Program-made: the position numbers and the translations under genes
Shown here: positions 45,538 to 54,449 of the stretch, one piece after another
How the letters are laid out: every line of letters starts with the position of its first letter
Numbering within the stretch: position 1 is the first letter of the stretch
Origin: Candidatus Saccharimonadota bacterium
GTDB lineage: Bacteria; Patescibacteriota; Saccharimonadia; Saccharimonadales; UBA4665
Assembly: GCA_028286245.1 (NCBI GenBank)
Contig: JAQBRY010000004.1
Coordinates: 307,195-371,194, forward strand
Direction: 5' to 3'
Length of the DNA: 64,000 nt
The notes under the pieces: generated by a model
Database searches by the model: none
What the model was told of the DNA's origin: nothing
What the model saw: the letters and a program-made list of their open reading frames with translations, nothing else

Positions 45538-46008
45538 ATGCAGGAGTCACAGTACGGAACGCCACTTTTACAGCTCGAAGGATTCGAGGTTGGAGTACTC
45601 CGCACCATAGCGTGGGAATATATGTCACGTACCAAGGATAGTACCCACATTGCCGAAGCAGAACATCTGGGTGACCTGGCATCGGCTGCATTTCAGTCCG
45701 TACGGAGTGAAGATGACAACTCCCCCGGAAAGGCCGAACTCGTGCTGACAGGGCCTGACCTTGTCAGCGCGCTGCAACATGTATTTTGGTACGTCGAAGC
45801 AGCCCTTGATACGGATGGAAAGTGCGCCGCCCTGGACGGCCCTACACCGCGTAAAGCGACGATTGATTTATACTTGAGCACTAAAGAATGGATAGAACGA
45901 GTTCATCCCGAGCTCGAAACCGTTGAAGCCCTTCCTAACATTCCACCACAGCGCCCAAGATCTCGGCCCAATGCATTCAAACGAATATTCTACCGACTTT
46001 TCAAGTAA
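45538..46008 (+). CDS. Hypothetical soluble protein with basic C-terminus
   Basis: 156 residues. Helical, acidic in the middle (AEAEHLGDLASAAFQSVRSE), ending with a basic amphipathic stretch PNAFKRIFYRLFK that may contact membrane. Family not recognised. The leaderless promoter immediately upstream supports the start. It is the gene before the second kinase, with 286 bases of AT-rich sequence in between. Confidence 0.6.
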   Translation: MQESQYGTPLLQLEGFEVGVLRTIAWEYMSRTKDSTHIAEAEHLGDLASAAFQSVRSEDDNSPGKAELVLTGPDLVSALQHVFWYVEAALDTDGKCAALDGPTPRKATIDLYLSTKEWIERVHPELETVEALPNIPPQRPRSRPNAFKRIFYRLFK

Positions 46009-46294
46009 ATCACTCGTCTAAAGTTAGCAGTAAGTTTGTAAGCACCAGTAAAATGTATGCTCATATATTAATTTTATGTAAATGGAATTATTTAATAATT
46101 CGAGTCAAAAAATGGCCCTTATAGAAGTACGGCCATGATGCAATTATTAACTATTATATGAGGTACTAACACGAATGTGCAAAACGATTATGCTTAAGGT
46201 AAGATACCTATACTACCTCTAACTTGACCTTACTTAACACAATACTAAAACTTCTTAATAAGGCAGCAGTGCCGGATTCTGCGAGCGAGCATTC
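46009..46294. other. AT-rich intergenic region before the second kinase
   Basis: No gene is seen. It contains an inverted repeat ATGGCC/GGCCAT (about 46111-46135), a TTATGCTTAA element at 46188-46197 similar to motifs before other genes, and several A/T-rich blocks that could hold the kinase promoter. No ribosome-binding site stands directly before the kinase ATG. Confidence 0.4.
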
Positions 46295-48562
46295 ATGATA
46301 CTAGGCAATATACTTTTTAATGGCTATTTTATAGCTGACGCAACTGCAATTGTGATAATGTTTGGCCTGATTGTGCTGCTACACCGGCGCGCTAACAATA
46401 CGCCCACCATTCAATGGTTTAAGCTCTATATGATTGCAACCATCATCATGTCGCTCACCATGGACATGGGACAGTTGTTTACAAACAACGCACACAAGTA
46501 TGAACTCAAGTTTGCAGTTGCTACCTTTGGCATCTGCTTTTTAAGTATTAGCCTCTACTATTTTGTGTTTCACTTTATTGGCAAAGAAAAGATTTTACAG
46601 CAGTGGTGGTTCGCGCCCCTGCTCTGGGTACCACTCACTATTTTGCTGTACTTTGGGTGGACGCATCATGCTATCTTCCCCGACCAAGACTACTCACAGG
46701 TCGTGCTAAAACCTTGGGGCTATGTGAGTACCCAAGCGTCCACTTCCAAAGTCCTGCCAATCATATCCGTACTGGGTATTTTTGTGCCCATTCTTATACT
46801 GTACTTATCGTCGTTTCGCAGCCGAGCGCTTAACTTCCGACGAGAAGGTCGCATTATTGCCCTCGGCATGGCCCTATCGCTGGTTACTGCCGTAGTTAGT
46901 AATACTATCCTGCCAAGATACGTCCTGGCGCCACCACTGCCTATTTACGGCAACATGCTGCTGGGCATCATCGTTACGTTTGCACTGCTCAAGTATGGCT
47001 CATCGGCCGTGGATCCGGCTGCTATTCGCGATAGCATTGTCAAAATTATGAATAGTGCTGCTGTAGCGCTTGATGCCGACGACCGGATTATGTTTGCCAA
47101 TGCCCTGGCTACCGACCTCCTTGGAAAATCAGAGCAAGAACTAACCGGAAAGTCGATTCGTTCCTTTATAGCAAAAGAGCAGTGGGCACCCTTTAAAGAG
47201 CACGTGCTGGCAAACGTTTCACTCTCCGACAAGGGCAATGTTTTAAAGTCTGTGGTAAACAGCGGGCATGGCAAATCTATTACCGTGAACGTATACAGTT
47301 CGGCCTACCGCGAAAAGGATGGCCGACGCTTTGGCACCATCCTGGTGCTCGCCGACATCCAGCTGCAAGAAGATCTCTTAAAAGAGCTGGCTGCCGAAAA
47401 AGATAACGTCGAAAAAAAGGTACAGGAGCGAACTCGCGAACTGCACGAAGAGCAGTCTAAGCTCCAAGCCGCTATAGAAAGTTTAAGTCTGGGCTTTATT
47501 ATGGTTGATGCTGATGACAAAATCATACTCAGCAATCATGCGGTTAATACTATTCTTGGCAAACAGACCGCCGCCGTAAATCTGGATGGTCTGAACAGCC
47601 ATTTTGATGACAGCTTTGACCTAGAAGCTATTTGTAAGCAAGTTCGTGCCAGCAAAAAAAGCCGCTACCTGGACAAAGTTTCCGTGGGCGCTCGAATACT
47701 TAGAGTCTTCTTGGCACCGGTAGCCTACCGGGCCCATTCAACCGGTATTGTAGTACTGATCGAGGACGTCACAGAAGAGCAAGTCTTAAACCGCAGCCGT
47801 GATGAATTCTTTTCGATTGCCTCGCACGAACTGCGCACACCCCTTACCGCAATCCGCGGCAATGCCAGTATGGTACTCGAATTTTATGCGGCAGAATTAA
47901 AAGACCCATCGCTACGCCAGATGGTACAAGACATTCACCAGTCAAGCGTTGGTCTAATAGAAATTGTTAATGACTTCTTGGATGTTTCCCGGATTGAACA
48001 AGGCAAAATTTCCTTTGACTACGCCGAGGTAGCCATCGACGAAGTGATTGAAAAAGTTATGTACGAAATGGGATCGGTTTTGGATGAAAAGCATTTACAT
48101 CTCACCTTTAACCACAAAACGCTCGGCGTTCTGCCCAAGGTGTGGACCGACCAAAACCGCCTCAAACAAATTGTCTACAACTTAATTGGTAACGCCGCTA
48201 AGTTTACGGAAAAAGGTGGCATTGCTATTCATGCAGTAGTTGAGCATGACAATGTAAAGGTTTTGATATCTGATACCGGCCGCGGCATTGCCCTAGAAAA
48301 CCAGAAGCTGCTCTTCCACAAATTCCAGCAGGCCAATACCAGCCTCCTTACCCGTGATACTACCAAGGGCACCGGGCTAGGATTATACATTTCTAAAATG
48401 CTTGTTAAAAAGATGGGCGGCGAGCTCAAGCTGGAAAGCTCGCAGCTCGGTAAGGGTTCAACCTTTAGCTTTACCGTGCCAATCGTCAGCGACAAAAATA
48501 AAAAGACGGAGCAAAAGGCGCACATCGACAGCGCTACCGGCCAAACCGTCCCAGCCGCTTAA
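46295..48562 (+). CDS. Seven-TM sensor histidine kinase (paralogue, no receiver domain)
   Basis: 755 residues. Same order as the kinase at 34158: about seven transmembrane helices (about 1-240), PAS-like regions (about 250-355 and 390-490) with a coiled coil between, HisKA with His511 in SHELRTPLT, HATPase with NRLKQIVYNLIGNAAKFT, DTGRGIA and GTGLGLYISK. It ends in a short charged tail where the other has a linker and receiver. Shared text such as NRSRDEFFSIASHELRTPLT shows recent duplication. A response regulator for it is not in the window. Confidence 0.92.
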   Translation: MILGNILFNGYFIADATAIVIMFGLIVLLHRRANNTPTIQWFKLYMIATIIMSLTMDMGQLFTNNAHKYELKFAVATFGICFLSISLYYFVFHFIGKEKILQQWWFAPLLWVPLTILLYFGWTHHAIFPDQDYSQVVLKPWGYVSTQASTSKVLPIISVLGIFVPILILYLSSFRSRALNFRREGRIIALGMALSLVTAVVSNTILPRYVLAPPLPIYGNMLLGIIVTFALLKYGSSAVDPAAIRDSIVKIMNSAAVALDADDRIMFANALATDLLGKSEQELTGKSIRSFIAKEQWAPFKEHVLANVSLSDKGNVLKSVVNSGHGKSITVNVYSSAYREKDGRRFGTILVLADIQLQEDLLKELAAEKDNVEKKVQERTRELHEEQSKLQAAIESLSLGFIMVDADDKIILSNHAVNTILGKQTAAVNLDGLNSHFDDSFDLEAICKQVRASKKSRYLDKVSVGARILRVFLAPVAYRAHSTGIVVLIEDVTEEQVLNRSRDEFFSIASHELRTPLTAIRGNASMVLEFYAAELKDPSLRQMVQDIHQSSVGLIEIVNDFLDVSRIEQGKISFDYAEVAIDEVIEKVMYEMGSVLDEKHLHLTFNHKTLGVLPKVWTDQNRLKQIVYNLIGNAAKFTEKGGIAIHAVVEHDNVKVLISDTGRGIALENQKLLFHKFQQANTSLLTRDTTKGTGLGLYISKMLVKKMGGELKLESSQLGKGSTFSFTVPIVSDKNKKTEQKAHIDSATGQTVPAA

Positions 48563-48581
48563 ACTATTTGAGCTAGTACGC

Positions 48582-48905
48582 CTATTCCGGTAACTCTTCA
48601 AGTCCAACGCTGTATATTATAGCGTTCAAGGCTCGCTTCTCTTCTGGTGGACATGCCTGGTCTTTTACGTGAGGGATGTAAGCATACAGTGCATTCATCC
48701 AGCGTCGGGCTTCTGCCAAATCAGTGCTCAGGCGATTTTTTTGATCAATATATTTTGCTACTTCAAAGGGACGCAAATATATTTGGCCAAGAGCAATACC
48801 GTTAGCAAAATCCAGATCATCGGCCTGCACCGCTTCATCCAGTACTCCCAGCATGCGCTGACAGTCTACGCCATAAACCTGGTCTTGTGATAGTGCTTCG
48901 GTCAT
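48582..48905 (-). CDS. Hypothetical helical protein
   Basis: 107 residues from ATG 48905, set by GGGAGA upstream. Helical, with ARRWMNALYAYIPHVKDQAC and PPEEKRALNAIIYSV. Promoter on the minus strand: TTGTTA, 16 bases, TATAAT (48937-48942). Family unknown. It opens a group of small unknown genes on this strand. Confidence 0.6.
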   Translation of the reverse strand: MTEALSQDQVYGVDCQRMLGVLDEAVQADDLDFANGIALGQIYLRPFEVAKYIDQKNRLSTDLAEARRWMNALYAYIPHVKDQACPPEEKRALNAIIYSVGLEELPE

Positions 48906-49041
48906 TGATTCTCCCTTGCTCAAACTCTATAGCTGTATTATACCATATTGTGTCAATATAACAATTAATTATAAATCTTTACCATGGTGCTCGGCATCTC
49001 ATCGCAGACATTATTACTCCTTAATTGCAGTATATACGATT

Positions 49042-49467
49042 TTATTCGGAGGTGAACTGCTTAATGATCTCGGCTGCATGCTCGGCGGCTGATTGGCTGA
49101 GGAGTGGCGACTCGGCCGGATTGATTGGTAAGCTTTCTGCTATGCCGGCGACTTCTTCGGTTATGGCGTCCGGCACGGCGGGGCTATCACTAGCTTTAAG
49201 GAGCGCCAGGGCAATGGCACCGGCGCCAAGCTGCGTTAATTGGTCGTCGCCGTGTTCTATACCGCGGAGTACCTCTCCGGCACCTAAGCGCGCATCATGC
49301 AGCGGGCTTTCTTGTTGCAAGCGAAGAGCAATCGGTTTTACCGGTTGCGAGGGCCGACCTACTGTACGAGCCCGAACCACTGCAAACTTGCCCACACGTA
49401 GGCCAAGCGTCAGGCCAAGCTTGCCTGCCTCAACGGGCATTGCTAGCGCTTCTTTAAAATATTTCAT
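49042..49467 (-). CDS. Hypothetical protein
   Basis: 141 residues from ATG 49467 (MKYFKEALAMPVEAGKL), chosen because GGGAGGA stands just before it. N-terminal helix amphipathic and basic, C-terminus acidic (AEHAAEIIKQFTSE). No domain recognised; composition is ordinary for this genome. Confidence 0.55.
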   Translation of the reverse strand: MKYFKEALAMPVEAGKLGLTLGLRVGKFAVVRARTVGRPSQPVKPIALRLQQESPLHDARLGAGEVLRGIEHGDDQLTQLGAGAIALALLKASDSPAVPDAITEEVAGIAESLPINPAESPLLSQSAAEHAAEIIKQFTSE

Positions 49468-49528
49468 GGCATCCTCCCATCCCGAATAGCCAGCCCGAGG
49501 CAATAAGCCTACAGGCAGTTTGTAGTCG

Positions 49529-50131
49529 CTACGATGACTGTTGCAACGCTAGCGGCTGGAATACTTCTCCGGCAACTAAAGCTTTCATATACAGCGCACC
49601 GGCCGTAAAGGCAGCATCGACGCACTCGGCAATTTGCTCTTGATCCTCTAGGCCATGTTCGGCCAGCAAGTTAACAGTCATAAAGGTCGATTCATGATCA
49701 GTAGTTACTCTTACCATTCCCCGTTCAATTGCCTGCACTGGCTCGGTTAGCGGCACATCAAGGCAAGTATTACTATTAGTAGTAGTTGTCATCTCGTCTT
49801 TATATGCAATGGTAGTACGACTGTCGGTACGCGTTACGAGCAATCCTTCCGTTAATCCAAGCGTCCTAGGCACGGTAATCCTTGGCAGCAGTACTTCTGC
49901 AGTAGGCGGCTCCTGCCTACCCGTGCTTGCGGTTACTCGTACAGCAGGAGTATTACCAATATTTAACTTTTCGAGTGAGTAGTAATCAGTCAGCAAACGC
50001 ATAAGTTGCCACTGTGTTGACAGGCGCCGGTTGAGGAAAGCCGCCGCTTCCGGCGTATTTGCAAAGAGCTGGCCGGGGTCTTTGCGCCATTTAGCAACAT
50101 TAATACTCGGGTGAAATAATTCTTGAGACAT
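49529..50131 (-). CDS. Hypothetical protein of the unknown cluster
   Basis: 200 residues, AAGGAG before the ATG. N-terminal helical region (AAFLNRRLSTQWQLMRLL), a beta-rich middle (VLLPRITVPRTLGLTEGLLV, TNSNTCLDVPL) and a helical end containing AGALYMKALVAGE. A similar ALYMK motif occurs in the protein at 50771-51136, hinting at a shared helix. Function unknown. Confidence 0.6.
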   Translation of the reverse strand: MSQELFHPSINVAKWRKDPGQLFANTPEAAAFLNRRLSTQWQLMRLLTDYYSLEKLNIGNTPAVRVTASTGRQEPPTAEVLLPRITVPRTLGLTEGLLVTRTDSRTTIAYKDEMTTTTNSNTCLDVPLTEPVQAIERGMVRVTTDHESTFMTVNLLAEHGLEDQEQIAECVDAAFTAGALYMKALVAGEVFQPLALQQSS

Positions 50132-50214
50132 AGCACTCCTTATTTGAAGTTATTTTAAGCCTCTCATTTAATAACTGCAAGCATAAGCGCCAGGGGTCAC
50201 GCCTAGCCTGGCTA

Positions 50215-50709
50215 TCAGCTTAGCCAGCCGCCAATTGTGTGATCCAGCAGGGCCACTTGGTTACTTGGTTTGTGTGTAATAGTACTGGCAACGGCAAAAT
50301 GCGCTAGGGTTAATACGCCCGGCATGAGTGATTCATGGTGCTCCCTAAACGTGTCGTCTTCTATGCCATCCACAGAAACTACTGGGAAATCCGGATTGGG
50401 ATGAGGAGCTACCTTGTCAGCATAAAAGCCATCGACGGCATTTTGAAGCTGCTCGTCAGGAATCGCCGTGTGATAGCTTGCCGCCCATATGGCAGTGCCG
50501 TCTCTAAATACAACTTCTCGCCCACTATACAAAGTACTCAGAGGATTAACGTAATAGGTATCGACCAATGTCCATCTGCCCTGTTTAAAGTTGCCTACTA
50601 GTGCGCCGTCTAGTTGCCGCGTTAGCGATACAGCCCCGGGAGTATCAAAGCTACCCCAACTCGAGATTAAAAAATCTCGTAAACCAGCTTCGTTTTCGTT
50701 ACCTGCCAC
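50215..50709 (-). CDS. DUF5680-like protein
   Basis: 164 residues from a GTG at 50709 with GAGGAG upstream. The segment GRWTLVDTYYVNPLSTLYSG, REVVFRDGTAIWAASYHTAI has the YxDxY...F/YxGxExV...xxVWxxxY pattern that I associate with DUF5680, a small domain often seen in transcription-regulator fusions; here it stands alone. Function unknown. Confidence 0.55.
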   Translation of the reverse strand: MAGNENEAGLRDFLISSWGSFDTPGAVSLTRQLDGALVGNFKQGRWTLVDTYYVNPLSTLYSGREVVFRDGTAIWAASYHTAIPDEQLQNAVDGFYADKVAPHPNPDFPVVSVDGIEDDTFREHHESLMPGVLTLAHFAVASTITHKPSNQVALLDHTIGGWLS

Positions 50710-50770
50710 TGCGTGCTCCTCTGTTTATAGAACTTACGTTGATCATATAATAAGTTTTATGATATTACAA

Positions 50771-51136
50771 TTAGGCGGGCTGTGAGCTGGTGTCGGCTTT
50801 TGTGGGGTCTTCGATCATGACTTCAGCTAGTATTGTCGATAAAAGCTGCTTAATACGCGGAGAGGATATTGGTAGGGCCGCAAGTAAGCCTTCAATATCA
50901 AATGCCTTTGCCCGATAACCGCCGTTGTGCCCAACGACTTTTGATTTCATATATAAAGCCGCACTAAGCACTTTATTAACATCGGTTATGCCTAGCTCCT
51001 GTTTATGCGCTTCCAAAATAGCGTCCATACTGGCACGCGTGATGCCCGGTACAAGCGTTTGAACCAAATGGCCTTCGAACGGGTGAGGCTTCATAACAGG
51101 CACTTCCTCTACGTATGGGTGGTCGGTATTAGGCAT
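50771..51136 (-). CDS. Hypothetical protein, helical
   Basis: 121 residues. Helices with VLSAALYMKSKVVGHNGGYR and FDIEGLLAALPISSPRIKQL. The ALYMKSKVV stretch resembles ALYMKALVA in the 200-residue protein nearby, so the two may be related. No ribosome-binding site is clear before its ATG. Function unknown. Confidence 0.55.
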   Translation of the reverse strand: MPNTDHPYVEEVPVMKPHPFEGHLVQTLVPGITRASMDAILEAHKQELGITDVNKVLSAALYMKSKVVGHNGGYRAKAFDIEGLLAALPISSPRIKQLLSTILAEVMIEDPTKADTSSQPA

Positions 51137-51164
51137 GCAACGTGTTACGAGCCGTTCAACGGAC

Positions 51165-52094
51165 TTAGCCGTTCACTACGTTAACGGGAGCTCCATCAAG
51201 GCAAGCCTGTACATTAGCCACTATTTCGGCACCCTTACGGTCGAGCGCTTCCGGCGTATTAAAGGCGCTGTGTGGAGTAGCCACAACATTTGGCAAAGAT
51301 AGTAGTTCTGCAATTTGCGGAGATATTTCACCACTCGCTCCTGGCTCGTCCTCAAATACATCCATGCCTGCTCCAGCAAACTGTTTTTGCTTTAATGCCT
51401 CCAGCAGTGCTGCCTGGTCAATGATGGCACCTCTGGCTACATTTATAAGGTAGGCACTTTGCTTGAGCAATTTTAGCCGCCGGGCGTCCACCATGTGATG
51501 CGTATCGCTGGTTAGCGGCAAGCATAGACAGACCACGTCGGAAGTTTGGAAGAGTTGGTCTATCTGTTCGGGCGTTGACTTTGAATTGGTATAACTTACC
51601 GTCATGCCAAAACCTGTGGTCATTCGCTCAATATTTTTACCGATGTTTCCGTAACCCAACAGGCCAAGTTTCTTACCGGCCAGTTCAAAGTTAACATACT
51701 TGTTAGACGACCATTCACCCGATTGCATGTCGGCCCGCGCTTCCGGCAAGTGTTTGGCGAGTGCTAGTAAAAAAGCCATTGCGTGTTCGGCGACGGGCAC
51801 CGGAACAAACGTGGGGCAATTTAGAACCTTAATACCCTTGCTGGCCGCATAAGCTGTGTCGATCCACTCATAGCCGACAGCAGGTGCAATAATATATTTG
51901 AGGTTTGGCGCAGCGTCAATCAGGTCCTTATCGCCATCAAAATAATTTACCGTGATTATTTCTGCATTCTTGACGCGTTCCGTGGCCTCCGCCTGGGTCA
52001 CGGAATCTGTGTACACTTCGGCTCCCATGGCTCGAAGTTGTTCCCAATATTTATCTGGTACTCCCGCAATCTTGTCAGGTATTACTATTTTCAT
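51165..52094 (-). CDS. D-isomer-specific 2-hydroxyacid dehydrogenase
   Basis: 309 residues. NAD(P)-binding loop KLGLLGYGNIGKNIERM (about 145-160), catalytic Arg in NVARGAIIDQ, Glu in GMDVFEDEPG and His in ATPHSAFNT, the full catalytic set of the family (like D-lactate or phosphoglycerate dehydrogenase). The substrate is unknown; D-lactate or glyoxylate-like acids are possible. RBS GAGG before ATG 52094. Confidence 0.9.
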   Translation of the reverse strand: MKIVIPDKIAGVPDKYWEQLRAMGAEVYTDSVTQAEATERVKNAEIITVNYFDGDKDLIDAAPNLKYIIAPAVGYEWIDTAYAASKGIKVLNCPTFVPVPVAEHAMAFLLALAKHLPEARADMQSGEWSSNKYVNFELAGKKLGLLGYGNIGKNIERMTTGFGMTVSYTNSKSTPEQIDQLFQTSDVVCLCLPLTSDTHHMVDARRLKLLKQSAYLINVARGAIIDQAALLEALKQKQFAGAGMDVFEDEPGASGEISPQIAELLSLPNVVATPHSAFNTPEALDRKGAEIVANVQACLDGAPVNVVNG

Positions 52095-52098
52095 TACC

Positions 52099-52332
52099 TC
52101 ATAATACCAGAATGCTCCCTAACTCGGTGTCGCTTTTGTATTCCAGGATGTCTCCTGGTTGGCACTCGAGTGCCTTACAGATAGCTTCAAGCGTAGTGAG
52201 GCGCACGGCTTTGGCTTTGCCATTCTTGAGGATCGAAAGATTTGCCATGGTAATCCCCACTTTTTCCGTAAGTTCCGTGACGCTCATTTTGCGTTTGGCG
52301 AGCATAACGTCAATGTTAATTATTATTGCCAT
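52099..52332 (-). CDS. XRE-family transcriptional regulator
   Basis: 77 residues. A complete Cro/C1 helix-turn-helix (KMSVTELTEKVGITMANLSI and ALECQPGDILEYK), like the YozG type. It is encoded directly after a DUF2975 membrane protein, the usual pairing, and is likely to regulate the operon that starts at 54343. AGGA stands before its ATG. Confidence 0.92.
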   Translation of the reverse strand: MAIIINIDVMLAKRKMSVTELTEKVGITMANLSILKNGKAKAVRLTTLEAICKALECQPGDILEYKSDTELGSILVL

Positions 52333-52340
52333 AATGCGTC

Positions 52341-52805
52341 CTAGACCGTTAAGTCATTCTCCAGCTTTATGTCTACGGCATTTTGTATGAGCTTTTGCAG
52401 CAGAGCCGCAAAGGCTGCAATTACTGCAGAGGCGCCCACGAGCACAAACCCGAGCGCGGCTACACCCGGGGCATCGTCTTTGTTGGCAACGTAAAATACG
52501 TACGGCATGCCAGCTGCAAACAACAAACTAATAATAATTCCGCAGTACTTTATGTGTCGAAAAGCCTTTACCGACAGCACCGAAAAGGCATCATTGTTAT
52601 CGATATAACTTAGTAATGCTAATGCCTGGTAGAGGGCAAAGAAAAAGGGTATAGCCGTTACATACAGACCAATCAAAATTGGGCCGTACCAGCCAGACTC
52701 ATCCGACCATATGCCAGCAGGTAGCGCAAAAACACACAAGGCTAAGACTATAAGGCCTATTAGTAGAATGGTCGCTCGCAAGATAGTCGTGGATCCTAGT
52801 TTCAT
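52341..52805 (-). CDS. DUF2975 membrane protein
   Basis: 154 residues from ATG 52805 (MKLGSTTILRATILLIGL), preceded by AAGGA; a start at 52832 overlapping the upstream stop as TAATG is the alternative. Four transmembrane helices (about 10-30, 45-65, 85-105, 115-140). DUF2975 proteins usually stand beside an XRE regulator and are of unknown function, perhaps sensing membrane state. Confidence 0.85.
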   Translation of the reverse strand: MKLGSTTILRATILLIGLIVLALCVFALPAGIWSDESGWYGPILIGLYVTAIPFFFALYQALALLSYIDNNDAFSVLSVKAFRHIKYCGIIISLLFAAGMPYVFYVANKDDAPGVAALGFVLVGASAVIAAFAALLQKLIQNAVDIKLENDLTV

Positions 52806-52831
52806 AATTTTTTCCTTGTGTGTACTGCTCA

Positions 52832-54343
52832 TTATTTTGTCCCAAATCTTTTATATTGGCTATATGATTCTCCTGCCTCAATCCGGGCAGCGTTATCTTT
52901 AAATATTCGATCCGCGCGCTGTCTCCCTAGATTTGCAGACTGCCAATGGGAGGGTTGTCCAGTGGCATATTGCTTTTGCCCAAACAGAATGTAGGCGGCG
53001 CCCTTCTGCAGATCTTTATTAGGGTGGTCGAGTAGCTGGGCGAGGGTCGGCACAGCGTCTTCCGACAGACTGCTTAAATAGTATAGATCGATCTGACCGG
53101 TACTGTTAAAGCGTTGGATGTTTTGCTGGGCAATAAATTTATCAGGATTAATACAATTTATCAGAGCAAAAAAGCAGAGAGCACTGATAAATAAATGAAA
53201 CGCAAAGTCGTTATCGCTTTTGTCTTTAATAATTTGATACAGCAGCTGCGCAAACGCATAGGCCAGCCACAGTATAAAAAGGTGGCTCAGCAATCGTAAC
53301 TCGGTAAAGCCATAGGCTTCCTGGTAGAGGTTGAGCCGCAGGTGCGCAGAAATCATAATAACAATCACTTCTACTACTAACACCCCGCTCAAACCTTTAA
53401 AGATAAGCGCCTGTAACATGGTACGAGACGTAGTACACGTTTTGATGATGCTCAGCAGCGCCAAAGAAATCGCGGCAACGGCAATCAGCTCAAAAAAACC
53501 TTTGCGAGCATACTGGGCATAGGTAAAACCAGCGCCGGTTATTTGGTGCGTGCCGTCAAAAAGGTATGCCAGCTGCACCAGCACAAATACAAAGAACAGT
53601 AGGCCCACTGACCCAAGAATTATTGACGATTCGGTAAAGCCGATAGCAAACTTTTTTTGAGCCGGCAGCAGTGCAAGCTCAGCCTGATAACTCGGCATAA
53701 AGATGAGGGCGTACGCTCCGGCAAATAAGCTAGCAACAAAACCAATCAGACACCACTGGAAAACAATTTGCGGCGACAAATTAAGGGAAAATATTGAACT
53801 GAGGTACTCTTTAAAAACTAAATCTGCCGAAGACAACAGCAGCAAAAAGACAAACAAGATGGGTAGACTCAACATAACTCCCCGCAAAATGGGAATATAA
53901 GAAGCCTTCGTTACCGTGGTACTACGGTAGCTCAGCAGCGTTCGAACTATAGTTAAGCATTCACGCTCAATCCGGATTGGCAGTTTGGTAACCGGGTAAA
54001 GATACTGCGAGAAGCCGTATTCGCGCAACCGTATCCCGGGCAGAAGCATTAAGCGGGCTACTAAAAATAGCAAGTACAAAACAACACAGCTATTCATAAA
54101 GGCCAAGAATGGATCAGCCCGCACATAAACCATAAACGAAAAGAACAGTATAACCGGTGCCAGCCAGTAGGCAGAGGTATTGAGTGCATCTTTAAATCGG
54201 AAAGCTAGACAGAACGTACACCCCAGTACTGCGGCGGCATACAGACCTACGGAGATGCCCGGGACCTTACCGTAAAAGAACCAATCAAATACCAGTCCAA
54301 GCATCAGTGAGGTAAGTAGTATTGGTCCAGTTCGTTGTTTCAT
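52832..54343 (-). CDS. Multi-pass membrane protein (DUF4173/DUF4153-like)
   Basis: 503 residues with about 12 hydrophobic helices and a soluble C-terminal end (about 425-503, with repeated ALxLLDHPNKDLQKGAAYIL-like text). The membrane part with FDGTHQITGAGFTYAQYARKGFFELIA resembles the DUF4173 region of membrane proteins in Gram-positive genomes. First gene of an operon with DUF2975 and XRE. RBS AAGGA precedes the ATG. Confidence 0.75.
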   Translation of the reverse strand: MKQRTGPILLTSLMLGLVFDWFFYGKVPGISVGLYAAAVLGCTFCLAFRFKDALNTSAYWLAPVILFFSFMVYVRADPFLAFMNSCVVLYLLFLVARLMLLPGIRLREYGFSQYLYPVTKLPIRIERECLTIVRTLLSYRSTTVTKASYIPILRGVMLSLPILFVFLLLLSSADLVFKEYLSSIFSLNLSPQIVFQWCLIGFVASLFAGAYALIFMPSYQAELALLPAQKKFAIGFTESSIILGSVGLLFFVFVLVQLAYLFDGTHQITGAGFTYAQYARKGFFELIAVAAISLALLSIIKTCTTSRTMLQALIFKGLSGVLVVEVIVIMISAHLRLNLYQEAYGFTELRLLSHLFILWLAYAFAQLLYQIIKDKSDNDFAFHLFISALCFFALINCINPDKFIAQQNIQRFNSTGQIDLYYLSSLSEDAVPTLAQLLDHPNKDLQKGAAYILFGQKQYATGQPSHWQSANLGRQRADRIFKDNAARIEAGESYSQYKRFGTK

Positions 54344-54449
54344 GCCAGCTTATTCCTTATTTATTTCTGTTTTAGTTTTAGCACAGTATATATCGTAAAT
54401 CAATAAATATATATTGTTTATGCATTTATTAACTCGGGATTGCTACACC
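54344..54449. promoter_or_regulatory. AT-rich promoter region with imperfect TATATA palindrome
   Basis: CAGTATATAT and ATATATATTG (about 54383-54416) form an imperfect inverted repeat around TCGTAAATCAATAA, upstream of the membrane-protein/DUF2975/XRE operon. It is a candidate operator for the XRE protein. TATACT on the minus strand could serve as the -10. Confidence 0.35.
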
